In this document: positions 6,802 to 14,259 of the stretch, piece by piece
Numbering within the stretch: position 1 is the stretch's first letter
Layout of the letters: each line of letters starts with the position of its first letter
NCBI GenBank assembly: GCA_002507205.1
Contig: DAZF01000021.1
Span: 7,409-21,667 of the forward strand
From: Methanolobus sp. UBA32
Lineage (GTDB): Archaea; Halobacteriota; Methanosarcinia; Methanosarcinales; Methanosarcinaceae
DNA length: 14,259 bases
Reading direction: 5' to 3'
Made by a program: the position numbers and the translations under genes
The notes under the pieces: generated by a model
Database searches by the model: none
Told to the model about the DNA's origin: nothing
What the model saw: only the letters and a program-made list of their open reading frames with translations

Positions 6802-6849
6802 GATAACCCCCCTAAGGGCTAGCCAAATTACATGTAAATTAAAAACACC

Positions 6850-6856
6850 TTTATAG
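6850..6856 (+). promoter_or_regulatory. Promoter (TATA box) of the second TrmB-family gene
   Basis: TTTATAG lies about 66 nt before the ATG at 6919, which predicts a start near 6879 and a leader of about 40 nt. The box overlaps the first bases of the shared 27-nt element, so binding there would compete with TATA-binding protein. Confidence 0.5.
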
Positions 6857-6880
6857 TTGTTTTAACTTAGAACATGATAA
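6854..6880. promoter_or_regulatory. Shared 27-nt element, copy 2 (TrmB-family gene promoter)
   Basis: The plus strand reads TAGTTGTTTTAA followed by CTT, then ending CATGATAA, and matches copy 1 at 22 of 27 positions. AGTT and AACT within it form an inverted repeat with a 5-nt spacer. It spans TATA box to expected start, a typical place for an autorepressor operator. Confidence 0.5.
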
Positions 6881-6918
6881 GCATTTCACCCACATAAAAA
6901 CAAATAAACAGTGAAAAT

Positions 6919-7770
6919 ATGGATAACGAAAGAGCATTAAGAGATTTAGGACTTACAAAATACGAAGCTTCTGCCTATGCAACCTTATTAAAAGAGGGAA
7001 TTACGGGTGCTCAGGATCTATCACGCAGATCAGACATACCTGTTGGAAAGATATACGAAGTACTTTCCAATCTTAATAACATGGGTCTTGTTGAATTCCA
7101 GAGATCAAGACCCAGAAAATACAAGGCGGTTAAACCAAAGATAGCCCTGAATAACCTCTACAACAAAAAAGAGGAAGATACGAAAAATGAACTTGATGAT
7201 TTCAAATTGAAAGTTGCAGAGCTGGAAACCAGATTTTCAGACATTTCCCAGCCCGAACATACAGAATTACAGTTTTGGTCTACTTTGATAGGTGAAGAAG
7301 ATATCATAAAGAATATCAAGAATATGCTGGACGAAACTGAAAAAGAGATTCTGCATGTAAAACCTGCAAAATTGAAAAAGATATTGCAGAAGGAAAAATG
7401 TATCGACCCAAAGACTTTCATCCCTACAGTTATTGACGAGTTCATTAAAGCTGCAGAGAAGGGAATAAAGATCAAAACCATTATACCGGAAGAGCTTTTC
7501 CTGAGTGCACTTAAAGATAAGATAGAACAAGTGGACGACCCCGTTCTCAGAGCCATTATTAAGAAAAATATCGATGTAAAGATCCTTGATTGTGAATATG
7601 ACTTCATACTGATCGATGAATACATTACACACATACCAATTCCCGACCCTCTTACTCCAAAAAAAATATTTGGAGAACTTAAAGTATACGACAGGGAGTA
7701 TGCAGGAAAACTGAAAGATAAATTCGATGATCTCTGGGCCAAAGGACAAAGAATTGACATGAGCCCCTGA
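6919..7770 (+). CDS. TrmB-family transcriptional regulator
   Basis: This is a 283-residue archaeal regulator. Residues 4-75 form the TrmB winged helix: LRDLGLTKYEASAYATLLKE, recognition helix around DIPVGKIYEVLSNLNNMG, and wing EFQRSRPRKYKAV. A charged coiled coil (about 82-110) follows, the usual dimer linker of the family. The C-terminal part (about 115-275) resembles the PLD-like or effector-binding domain of TrmB proteins. The start is supported by the winged helix beginning at residue 4; the ribosome binding site is weak (GTGA, 5 nt before the ATG), so a short-leader mode of initiation is possible. A copy of the shared 27-nt element covers its promoter and another covers the exporter promoter, so autoregulation plus exporter control is a reasonable inference. 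Its relation to the TrmB-like gene at 527-1336 is at family level only. Confidence 0.9.
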   Translation: MDNERALRDLGLTKYEASAYATLLKEGITGAQDLSRRSDIPVGKIYEVLSNLNNMGLVEFQRSRPRKYKAVKPKIALNNLYNKKEEDTKNELDDFKLKVAELETRFSDISQPEHTELQFWSTLIGEEDIIKNIKNMLDETEKEILHVKPAKLKKILQKEKCIDPKTFIPTVIDEFIKAAEKGIKIKTIIPEELFLSALKDKIEQVDDPVLRAIIKKNIDVKILDCEYDFILIDEYITHIPIPDPLTPKKIFGELKVYDREYAGKLKDKFDDLWAKGQRIDMSP

Positions 7771-7824
7771 AACTGTTTAAAAAATATGATTAGATATATA
7801 TGAGCCTATAAATGATGTAGAAAA

Positions 7825-7857
7825 TATAGGTAAAGTATATATTATAAGTAACCTATA
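7825..7857. promoter_or_regulatory. TATA region flanked by an inverted repeat, upstream of the 547-residue gene
   Basis: TATAGGT (7825-7831) and ACCTATA (7851-7857) form a 7-bp inverted repeat around the AT-rich core AGTATATATTATAAGTA (7834-7850), which holds the likely TATA box. Another CCTATAAA half-site lies at 7805-7812. This looks like an operator wrapped around a promoter. The predicted leader is about 120 nt long. Confidence 0.4.
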
Positions 7858-7996
7858 AAATTAATTAAGTCCTTTTGAACGGTTTGGAGTGGGATTCAGG
7901 ACAATTACAAATGTGCAATCCTTCGCATAGTGGTACACATAAACGGGGGCCTGCCACTTCCGGGCAATAAGATAGAAGAGGACAGGAGGAAAAGAT

Positions 7997-9640
7997 ATGG
8001 CATGGTATGATGTTGTACTTGGTGTTGCTACAGGTGGCTTGTATACAGCCGGAAAAGCAATCTACCAGGCAGGGAACGCAGCAGATGATATTGGTGGTGC
8101 TGCAGAAGAAGCAGGAATGGCACTGGCAGTGATTGGTTCAACTATACAGGCTGTGGGAGAACAGCTTGAATCAACACTAAAAGAAGCAGAAGAACTCCTG
8201 ACAATACAGAGACTGACACCACGAAGTGAAGCTGATCTCTGGGATGAGGAAAAAGCAAGGCTCAATTCCCTGAAACAGGAAAAGACAAGACTTGAGAACA
8301 AACTCAAAGAGAAAGGCGTAAGCAATACAGGTAATTTTGATTTTAATTTCTGGGACCTTATTTCAGACTTTAGTAATGTCATGGAAACGTTCCAGCTGCT
8401 TGCAAGACTTGCATCTGTGAACAAGGAAATACATGACATATTCTATCAGGAACCTGGCGTGCTCACCACTGGCATTTATAATGCAAAGGAAGTTCTTGAG
8501 CGGTTCAACACCATAGAACAGCCAATGGTGGAAGATATACTCGCATCACTTGATGATAACCTTGATGTGAGTGAAGAGGTACTTCAGGAAGTAAAGAAGC
8601 TCTTTGTCACAAAGAAAAAAATACCTGTTTCAATTGCAGAACTCAGTCCATCAATAAGGGATCAGCTGGAAATGATCCAGACGGATAAACTCTACTATGA
8701 AGGACTTATCTCCAGAAAGGACACAGTTACAGCACAACTTGGCAATATAATAAAAACCCATCCTCAAAACAAGTTTGAGATAGTTGCAGGAGCCATTAAA
8801 GTCCCAAAAGAGAATATCTATGCCAGCAGTGTTCTTGATGAAGTAATAAATGCAGCCAGTATACTTGATACCGACATAAGTATTGCAGATGTTCTTGATA
8901 GCAAAGACATCAGTAAGAACATAGGAATGGATAAAGTAGCTGCGGAAAATGAAAGACTGACAGATAATGTCAATATCAGGGATTCGGTCAGAACTGTACG
9001 GAACCTTGCAAGCTCACAGCCTTCCATAACAACAACTGCTACAACCAGTGCAACAAATGTAGCCAGTACGACCAATGCAGCAAGTGGAATAAGTACTAAA
9101 ACAGAAGTTGCAAACATTTCCGCAGTAAACATGGCACGGATGGCAACTGCAGTCAGCAAGTCACCCGGATATGCAATGTCTGTAATGCAACCACATGGTG
9201 CAAAGATATCGGCATCCCTCAGTACTAAGTTTGACGGATACCAGAGGAATTATGATCTGCTGAAGGCCCAGAAGGCATTCTATTTCAGGCAGTCCCTGAA
9301 AATGGAGAGGAAATACGAGTTCCTGTCTAACAAATGGGTCGAAGAACCGGGAATAATCCCAAAGACACTGGACGAACTGCATGGAGTACTGGAGAACGTC
9401 AGGACCGAGGAACAACCACGTATCGATCTCTTGCTCGATAATGTCAACGCAACCCTTGTAGAAGCAAAAGGGACTGTCGAGAAAGCCAATGATACGATGG
9501 ACTCAGTAAAAAATGCCCTTTCAATACTGGACTTTGACACAAAGTACCTGAAACTTGGAGGCATGGTCATTGGAGGATTGATAGTCCTTGACCTTTTCGT
9601 TGGACTTATAGTGCTCATAAGGATGGCACTTGGATTTTAA
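7997..9640 (+). CDS. Unrecognised tail-anchored coiled-coil protein with internal duplication
   Basis: I do not recognise this 547-residue protein. AGGAGG stands 8 nt before the ATG, so the start is firm. Residues 1-57 are rich in Gly and Ala and look like amphipathic or weakly membrane-active helices. Residues 58-106 are a charged coiled coil. A segment of about 48 residues occurs twice without gaps at a distance of 298 residues: EPG at 152-154 and 450-452, VLE at 166-168 and 464-466, EQP at 174-176 and 472-474. Residues 342-365 are Thr/Ser/Ala-rich linker sequence. One strong transmembrane helix (about 519-545) ends two residues before the C-terminus, with no N-terminal signal peptide, so it is probably tail-anchored and cytoplasmic. 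It follows the TrmB-family gene by 226 nt with its own promoter. No function can be assigned; an envelope or stress role is only guesswork from context. Confidence 0.85.
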   Translation: MAWYDVVLGVATGGLYTAGKAIYQAGNAADDIGGAAEEAGMALAVIGSTIQAVGEQLESTLKEAEELLTIQRLTPRSEADLWDEEKARLNSLKQEKTRLENKLKEKGVSNTGNFDFNFWDLISDFSNVMETFQLLARLASVNKEIHDIFYQEPGVLTTGIYNAKEVLERFNTIEQPMVEDILASLDDNLDVSEEVLQEVKKLFVTKKKIPVSIAELSPSIRDQLEMIQTDKLYYEGLISRKDTVTAQLGNIIKTHPQNKFEIVAGAIKVPKENIYASSVLDEVINAASILDTDISIADVLDSKDISKNIGMDKVAAENERLTDNVNIRDSVRTVRNLASSQPSITTTATTSATNVASTTNAASGISTKTEVANISAVNMARMATAVSKSPGYAMSVMQPHGAKISASLSTKFDGYQRNYDLLKAQKAFYFRQSLKMERKYEFLSNKWVEEPGIIPKTLDELHGVLENVRTEEQPRIDLLLDNVNATLVEAKGTVEKANDTMDSVKNALSILDFDTKYLKLGGMVIGGLIVLDLFVGLIVLIRMALGF

Positions 9641-9668
9641 TACGTAAACTGAAAAGTAAAAAAATGAC

Positions 9669-9687
9669 GGTTGCTTATAAAGCAACC
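9669..9687. terminator. Bidirectional hairpin terminator between convergent genes
   Basis: GGTTGCTT and AAGCAACC form a perfect 8-bp stem with loop ATA. On the minus strand it is followed by seven T residues (9664-9658), a strong end for clpB. On the plus strand it is followed after a few bases by T-rich sequence and ends the 547-residue gene. Confidence 0.8.
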
Positions 9688-9731
9688 AGTCTTCACATTT
9701 TTGATTTCGATTCTTTTACCAATCTTTTAGT

Positions 9732-12389
9732 TCACTCTGCTGACCTTACATCAACAAGCAGTTCTGCGCCATTACTGTCCACATGCACAGCGGAACCTTC
9801 AGGCACTTCACCTGCAACTATCAACTTGGCTATCCGGGTCTCAACCTCGTTCTGAATGACCCTCTTTAGTGGTCTGGCTCCGAAGGTCTCGCTGTATCCT
9901 GCCTTTGATAGGTAGGCCTTTGCAGCATCAGTCATTTCAAGACTGATACGCTTATCCCTGAGCCTTTCGACAAGATCTGCAACCTTGATGTCAACTATCT
10001 TCACCAATTCTTCCGGCTTCAATGCATGGAAAATGGCTATCTCATCAACACGATTGAGGAACTCGGGCCTGAAATACTTGCCAAGTTCACTCATTGCACG
10101 CATCTGCAGGGTCGCATAATCCAGGATCTTGCCACCCTTACCACTATCAGGAAGTCCCTGTTCCGGACGGGACAACTCATCACCTGACTTCAGCAGTTCA
10201 GTGAGGTCCCCACCGAAGATGTTTGAGGTCATGATGATCAGAGTGTTCTTGAAGTCCACAGTCCGCCCCTTTGAATCAGTGAGCCGGCCATCATCAAGAA
10301 TTTGCAGCATTACATTGAACACATCCGGGTGAGCCTTTTCTATCTCATCGAAAAGCACAACAGAATATGGCCTTCTGCGTACCGCTTCTGTGAGCTGGCC
10401 GCCTTCCTCATGCCCTATATAACCCGGAGGTGCACCTATCATCCTTGAAACAGTGTGCTTTTCCATGTATTCTGACATATCAATGCGCACCATGTTGTTC
10501 TCGTTATCGAACAACTCAGCTGCAAGTGCCTTTACAAGCTCGGTCTTACCAACACCGGTCGGACCAAGGAATATGAAACTTCCAATTGGACGCTTCGGGT
10601 CCTTGATACCTGCGTAGTTACGTATGACAGCATCAGCCACTGCTTTTACAGCCTCTTGCTGGCCTATTATACGATTGTGAAGGTTGTCCTCGAAATGAAC
10701 AAGCTTTTCACGCTGGCCTTCCATGAGCCTTGTCACAGGTATGTGAGTCCACTGGCTGACAACCTCGGCAATATCCTCTTCGCCGACCTCCTCACTGAGG
10801 AGCATGTCACCCTGCATCTCCTGAAGTTGCTTTTCCTCTTCAGCATACTCATGTTGCAAGGGAATGAGAGTTCCGTACTTCAACCTGGAAGCAAGTTCAA
10901 GGTTGTTGTCATTCTCAGCCAGTTCTAGCTGGACCTTTGTATCCTCCATCTGTTGCTTCAGGGCACCAAGCTTTGAGATAGCTTCCTTCTCATGATCCCA
11001 TCTGGCCCTCATGGCATCTGATTCTGCCCTGATGTCCGCAAGTTCTTTCTCAAGAACATCCAGGCGATCCTTTGAAGCCGCATCCTTTTCCTTTTTGAGT
11101 GCTTCGCGCTCGATCTCAAGCTGCATTATCTTACGGTCAGCCTCATCGAGTTCTGCCGGCTTGCTATCAATTGCAGTTCTCTTCTTTGCAGCAGCCTCGT
11201 CCACAAGGTCGATAGCCTTGTCCGGAAGGAACCTGTCGGCAATGTAGCGACTACTCATCACAGCAGCGGCAACAAGCCCGGAATCCTTCAGGCGAACACC
11301 ATGATGAACCTCATACTTCTCCTTCAGACCACGCAATATGGAAATCGTATCTTCCACCGTAGGCTCCTCTACGAATACCGGCAGGAACCTGCGTTCAAGT
11401 GCAGCATCCTTTTCGATATACTTACGGTACTCATCAACGGTTGTGGCACCGATACAGTGAAGCTCGCCACGTGCAAGCATCGGTTTCAGGAGGTTTCCGG
11501 CATCCATGGCACCTTCAGTGGCACCTGCACCTACAATGGTGTGTATCTCATCTATAAAGAGAATTATCTGGCCTTCTGAATCGGCAACTTCCTTTAGCAC
11601 TGCCTTCAGCCTTTCCTCGAATTCACCCCTGAACTTCGCACCTGCAATAAGTGAACCCATATCAAGGGCAATGATGCGCTTATCCTTCATGGCATCAGGT
11701 ACATCCCTTTTTGCAATACGCTGTGCAAGTCCCTCGACAATTGCAGTCTTACCGACACCGGCCTCACCAATAAGCACAGGATTGTTCTTCCTTCGACGGG
11801 AAAGGATCTCAATGGAATGCCTTATTTCCTGATCCCTGCCAATAACCGGATCCAGCTTTCCCTGGGCTGCAAGTTCTGTGAAATCTATACCGTACTTCTT
11901 AAGTGGCTCCATTGTGTCTTCCGGATTCTCTGAAGTAATTCTCCTATTCCCCCTTATCTGTTTGATAACATCGAGTAGCCTGTCACGTGTAACACCTTCA
12001 CTTGCAAGGATCTTACCGCACTGGCTGTCCATTTCCCCAACCATTGCGAGCAGGAGATGCTCAACGCTCACATACTCATCCTTCATCTTTCCGGCTTCCT
12101 GCACTGCAGCATCCAGAATACGCCTCATGGTCTGAGTCATGTAGACCTGTTCGCCACCCGGGCCTGAGACCTGTGGAAGGTTTGCAAGCTGAGCTTCAAC
12201 CTTTTGCTTAAGGCGGTCCACCGGAACTTCCATATTATGCAATAATGTAGTTACAAGTCCACCACTCTGCTCAAGCAATGCAAGGAACATGTGTTCACAA
12301 TCTATCTGCTGATTCCTGTACCTTGCAGCAATGGTACTTGAATCCTGAATAGCTTCCTGAGCCTTCTGCGTGAAACGGTTAAGATCCAT
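9732..12389 (-). CDS. clpB: ClpB protein disaggregase (AAA+ ATPase)
   Basis: ClpB is a hexameric cytoplasmic ATPase that threads aggregated proteins through its pore, normally with a DnaK system. The 885 residues contain all parts: N domain (1-145); AAA-1 with Walker A GEAGVGKT (208-215), Walker B ILFIDE (276-281) and arginine-finger region LERRF (331-335); coiled-coil M domain (about 400-530), the mark of ClpB rather than ClpA/C; AAA-2 with Walker A GPTGVGKT (609-616), Walker B VVLFDE (677-682) and sensor-2 GARP (837-840). The first pore loop reads KFRGEFEER, with Phe at the usual Tyr position. AAA-2 carries about 20 extra residues between TSN (721) and FRPEF (773), so the protein is somewhat longer than E. 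coli ClpB. GGGGAG stands 8 nt before the ATG. In archaea ClpB is patchy and usually taken as acquired from bacteria. It lies downstream of hsp20 with its own leader. Confidence 0.97.
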   Translation of the reverse strand: MDLNRFTQKAQEAIQDSSTIAARYRNQQIDCEHMFLALLEQSGGLVTTLLHNMEVPVDRLKQKVEAQLANLPQVSGPGGEQVYMTQTMRRILDAAVQEAGKMKDEYVSVEHLLLAMVGEMDSQCGKILASEGVTRDRLLDVIKQIRGNRRITSENPEDTMEPLKKYGIDFTELAAQGKLDPVIGRDQEIRHSIEILSRRRKNNPVLIGEAGVGKTAIVEGLAQRIAKRDVPDAMKDKRIIALDMGSLIAGAKFRGEFEERLKAVLKEVADSEGQIILFIDEIHTIVGAGATEGAMDAGNLLKPMLARGELHCIGATTVDEYRKYIEKDAALERRFLPVFVEEPTVEDTISILRGLKEKYEVHHGVRLKDSGLVAAAVMSSRYIADRFLPDKAIDLVDEAAAKKRTAIDSKPAELDEADRKIMQLEIEREALKKEKDAASKDRLDVLEKELADIRAESDAMRARWDHEKEAISKLGALKQQMEDTKVQLELAENDNNLELASRLKYGTLIPLQHEYAEEEKQLQEMQGDMLLSEEVGEEDIAEVVSQWTHIPVTRLMEGQREKLVHFEDNLHNRIIGQQEAVKAVADAVIRNYAGIKDPKRPIGSFIFLGPTGVGKTELVKALAAELFDNENNMVRIDMSEYMEKHTVSRMIGAPPGYIGHEEGGQLTEAVRRRPYSVVLFDEIEKAHPDVFNVMLQILDDGRLTDSKGRTVDFKNTLIIMTSNIFGGDLTELLKSGDELSRPEQGLPDSGKGGKILDYATLQMRAMSELGKYFRPEFLNRVDEIAIFHALKPEELVKIVDIKVADLVERLRDKRISLEMTDAAKAYLSKAGYSETFGARPLKRVIQNEVETRIAKLIVAGEVPEGSAVHVDSNGAELLVDVRSAE

Positions 12390-12449
12390 ATTATAAACTC
12401 CCCGGGATTGATATCCCCATTATCCCACCATTTTAATTTAGAATGTTTG

Positions 12450-12457
12450 TTTAAATT
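12450..12457 (-). promoter_or_regulatory. Probable clpB promoter (TATA-like box)
   Basis: AATTTAAA on the minus strand would give a start near 12427 and a leader of about 40 nt. AAAAAAACG occurs 15-20 nt upstream (12477-12469) and the same 9-mer stands upstream of hsp20 (13123-13115). Another AT-rich stretch at 12431-12441 is a possible alternative box. Confidence 0.35.
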
Positions 12458-12513
12458 ACTTTTGATACGTTTTTTTAAGGGCAGGAAATACCCGGATTTA
12501 CGCACAAAATAAA

Positions 12514-12558
12514 TGCCTGCAAGGATCCTCTTTTTGAGATTCCATTTACTTGCAGGCA
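12514..12558 (-). terminator. Intrinsic-type terminator of hsp20
   Basis: TGCCTGCAAG (12514-12523) and CTTGCAGGCA (12549-12558) form a perfect 10-bp stem with a 25-nt loop that contains a smaller CTC/GAG pairing. On the minus strand the stem is followed by TTTATTTT. It lies 23 nt after the hsp20 stop codon and separates hsp20 from clpB. Confidence 0.65.
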
Positions 12559-12581
12559 CAGGTTACCCATACAAGCTGAAC

Positions 12582-13043
12582 TTACTCGATGAGTATCTTT
12601 TTCCTTTCTTCGATCTGCAACTTCGGAAGGGTTACCGTAAGCACGCCATCCTCAAGTTTTGCCTTTGCACCTTCGGTGGTCACGGATTCCGGAAGGGTAA
12701 TGGTCCTTGAGAATGAACTGTAGGTTCTTTCCCTGCGCAAGTAACCTTCTTCATTTTCCTCCGAACGGGTACTACGTTTTGCAGATATAGTCATAAGATT
12801 GTCACTGACATCAAGGTCAACATCACTTTTCTCAACTCCCGGCAGATCGGTGGTAACAAGGATATCGGAACCTTCATCCTTTACATCCACAAGTGGTGCC
12901 AGTATTCCTGTTTCCGACCACTTTTCCCCAAAGCTCCGCTCTTTGAACATGTTGTTCAGCATATCCTGCATCTGCACCATCTCTTCCATTGGATTCCATA
13001 ATCCTCCCCTTGAAGGTGTTACTTTTGTCAAACCAAATCTCAT
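12582..13043 (-). CDS. hsp20: Small heat-shock protein, Hsp20/alpha-crystallin family
   Basis: This ATP-independent holdase binds unfolding proteins in the cytoplasm and keeps them available for ClpB/DnaK and chaperonins. At 153 residues it has the usual length for a prokaryotic member. An N-terminal arm (1-48, with a methionine-rich stretch 19-32) precedes the alpha-crystallin domain (about 49-142), which shows DLPGV (66-70), the R-rich strand region LRRERTYSSFSRTITLP (102-118) and the hallmark GVLTVTLPK (133-141). The C-terminal tail ends in KKILIE, containing the I-x-I motif (150-152) that links dimers into oligomers. GGAGTGAT stands just before the ATG. It lies between groEL and clpB on the same strand but is flanked by hairpins on both sides, so it is probably transcribed alone. 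Confidence 0.95.
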   Translation of the reverse strand: MRFGLTKVTPSRGGLWNPMEEMVQMQDMLNNMFKERSFGEKWSETGILAPLVDVKDEGSDILVTTDLPGVEKSDVDLDVSDNLMTISAKRSTRSEENEEGYLRRERTYSSFSRTITLPESVTTEGAKAKLEDGVLTVTLPKLQIEERKKILIE

Positions 13044-13205
13044 ATAATCACTCCTTTTAGCTTATGGATATTCAGATTTTCTTTGTTCATACAGCTGTCC
13101 GATTTTCTGCAATTCGTTTTTTTGATGTTGTCAATGTTGCCCGTAACCTTAGTACTCACCTCTGTGCATGTTTTTGAAATTCATATGAAAATAAATGAAG
13201 AGAAA

Positions 13206-13224
13206 GCGATCAGATTATGATCGC
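13206..13224 (-). terminator. groEL terminator hairpin overlapping the stop codon
   Basis: GCGATCA and TGATCGC form a perfect 7-bp stem with a 5-nt loop. On the minus strand it contains the last codons and the TGA of groEL and is followed by TTTCTCTTCATTTATTTTC. The coding end is thus part of the terminator. Confidence 0.65.
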
Positions 13225-14259
13225 CGATGTTCTCTCATCTTTCTCATCATCAAAGTCAGTTACAACTGCCTCGGTGGTCAGTATCATACCTGCAATGGAT
13301 GCGGCATTCTGTAATCCACTTCTGACGACCTTTGTCGGGTCAATTACACCAGCCTCGAAGAGGTCCTCAAAAGTATCATTCTTGGCATTGTAACCGTACT
13401 GGTCATTGGACTCTGATCTTATCTGTGCGATAACCTCAGCACCATCCTTTCCTGCATTAAGCGCGATCTGTCGGATAGGTTCCTCAAGTGCACGTTTGAT
13501 TATCTTAAGCCCAACATTCTGCTCGCCCTCAAGTTCAAGGCCCTCAAGTACGGATGTTGCACGGAACAGTGAAATACCACCGCCTGTGATGACACCCTCC
13601 TCTACTGCCGCCTTTGTTGCGTTCAGGGCATCATCGATCCTCATCTTCTTTTCCTTGAGTTCGGTCTCGGTTGCTGCACCTACCTTGATCACTGCGACCC
13701 CGCCACCAAGTTTTGCAAGGCGCTTCCTGAGTTCCTTCTTTTTGAATTCTGCATCTGTGACATTGATCTGTGATTCGATCAGTTTCATCCTCTTCCCGAT
13801 CTCAGCCTTATCACCCTTGCCTTCGATGATCGTGGTCTTGTTCTTATCAATATTGACCTTGCGAGCGGTCCCTAGCATAGGTTCTGCGAACTCCTCGATC
13901 TTCATGCCTTTGTCCTCACTGATGACCATACCACCTGTGAGAACTGCAATATCCTCAAGCATAGCCTTCTGTTCGTCACCAAAGCCCGGAGCCTTTACAG
14001 CACAGACACGCAGTGAACCACGAATGATGTTCAGTATGAGTGCAGCCTGAGCATCACCCTCCACATCCTGTGCAATCATGACAAGCGGCCTGCCTTCCTT
14101 AGCAACCTTCTCAAGCACAGGTATGATCTGGTTCATCGTGCTGATCTTGCGGTCGGTTATGAGGAGGTACGGGTCTTCGAACTCACAGGTCATTTTCTCA
14201 TGATCGGTTACCATGTAGGGTGAAACAAACCCACGGTCGAACTGCATACCTTCAACAAC
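13210..14259 (-). CDS. groEL: Group I chaperonin GroEL (partial, N-terminal part outside window)
   Basis: GroEL forms a double-ring ATP-driven folding chamber closed by GroES. The window shows about 349 C-terminal residues, corresponding to roughly residue 189 of E. coli GroEL onward; the frame runs unbroken off the right edge. The apical domain begins [19 protein letters not shown] and includes [21 protein letters not shown]. The equatorial domain holds [17 protein letters not shown] with the Asp used in ATP hydrolysis (D398 in E. coli) and ITGGG. These are bacterial-type features and unlike the archaeal thermosome. The C-terminus ends DERTSAIII and lacks the Gly-Gly-Met tail of many bacterial GroELs. 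In Methanosarcina, group I and group II chaperonins are known to coexist; this gene fits that case. A groES gene would be expected upstream, outside the window. Confidence 0.97.
   Translation of the reverse strand, partial: VVEGMQFDRGFVSPYMVTDHEKMTCEFEDPYLLITDRKISTMNQIIPVLEKVAKEGRPLVMIAQDVEGDAQAALILNIIRGSLRVCAVKAPGFGDEQKAMLEDIAVLTGGMVISEDKGMKIEEFAEPMLGTARKVNIDKNKTTIIEGKGDKAEIGKRMKLIESQINVTDAEFKKKELRKRLAKLGGGVAVIKVGAATETELKEKKMRIDDALNATKAAVEEGVITGGGISLFRATSVLEGLELEGEQNVGLKIIKRALEEPIRQIALNAGKDGAEVIAQIRSESNDQYGYNAKNDTFEDLFEAGVIDPTKVVRSGLQNAASIAGMILTTEAVVTDFDDEKDERTSAIII

Noticed and set aside
7158..7760. Minus-strand frames of 200 and 160 codons opposite the TrmB gene
   Set aside because: The winged-helix gene on the plus strand is clear, and the antisense frames are Ser/Phe-rich shadows without start signals.
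7885..7985. Structured leader or riboswitch upstream of the 547-residue gene
   Set aside because: Only short pairings (AGTGG/CCACT, GGATT/AATCC) were found, not enough to support a fold.
9664..9855. Plus-strand frame starting at the terminator
   Set aside because: It begins in the hairpin between the convergent genes and runs antisense into clpB.
13180..13189. Palindrome TTCATATGAA between groEL and hsp20 as a heat-shock operator
   Set aside because: It is only 10 bp in AT-rich sequence, lies in the tail of the groEL terminator, and is absent from the clpB promoter.
13406..14050. Plus-strand frame of 214 codons opposite groEL
   Set aside because: It is antisense to a conserved gene, with Ser/Ile-rich composition that comes from the complementary codons. 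The same holds for frames opposite clpB, hsp20 and the exporter.

Overview
The window looks like part of the chromosome of a methanogenic archaeon of the Methanosarcinales (Methanosarcina, Methanolobus or Methanococcoides type). The evidence is AT-rich archaeal TATA boxes, Shine-Dalgarno sequences of the GGAGGTG type, two TrmB-family regulators, archaeal S-layer-like (COG1361) proteins, an archaeal-type HAE3/MMPL exporter, and a bacterial-type (group I) GroEL with ClpB. Group I chaperonin in an archaeon is best known from Methanosarcina. I cannot name the species from sequence alone. No tRNA, rRNA, CRISPR array or insertion sequence was seen.

Region 1 (about 1-5986, minus strand) is one exporter/envelope operon. 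In transcription order it holds an HAE3/MMPL RND-type exporter (5972-3603), two paralogous S-layer-like single-pass proteins (3606-2497, 2483-1386), a TrmB-family regulator (1336-527) and a secreted Ig-like repeat protein that leaves the window (521 to before 1). The genes overlap by 4 nt or lie 5-13 nt apart, except for a hairpin with a T run just before the regulator. Two of the genes, exporter and regulator, have no ATG, GTG or TTG where homology and ribosome binding sites place their starts. ATA and ATT appear to be used instead.

Region 2 (5987-6918) is a 0.9 kb regulatory block. It holds the exporter promoter, a candidate structured RNA of about 127 nt (6149-6275, plus strand) with its own TATA box, two perfect 12-bp palindromes, an unannotated 54-residue small protein gene (6724-6560, minus) with a strong ribosome binding site, and the promoter of a second TrmB-family gene. 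A 27-nt element (22 of 27 identical) lies at the exporter promoter and again at the second TrmB promoter. A G6T box lies directly upstream of the TATA box at both minus-strand promoters. This suggests shared control.

Region 3 (6919-9640, plus strand) carries the second TrmB-family regulator and an unrecognised 547-residue coiled-coil protein with an internal duplication and a C-terminal membrane anchor. A hairpin at 9669-9687 separates it from the convergent next region.

Region 4 (9732-14259, minus strand) is a protein-quality-control island: group I chaperonin GroEL (N-terminus outside the window), a small heat-shock protein Hsp20 and the disaggregase ClpB. The three could act in sequence: Hsp20 holds unfolding proteins, ClpB with a DnaK system pulls aggregates apart, and GroEL with GroES refolds. 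GroEL and Hsp20 are each followed by an intrinsic-terminator-like hairpin, so the three genes are probably separate transcripts.
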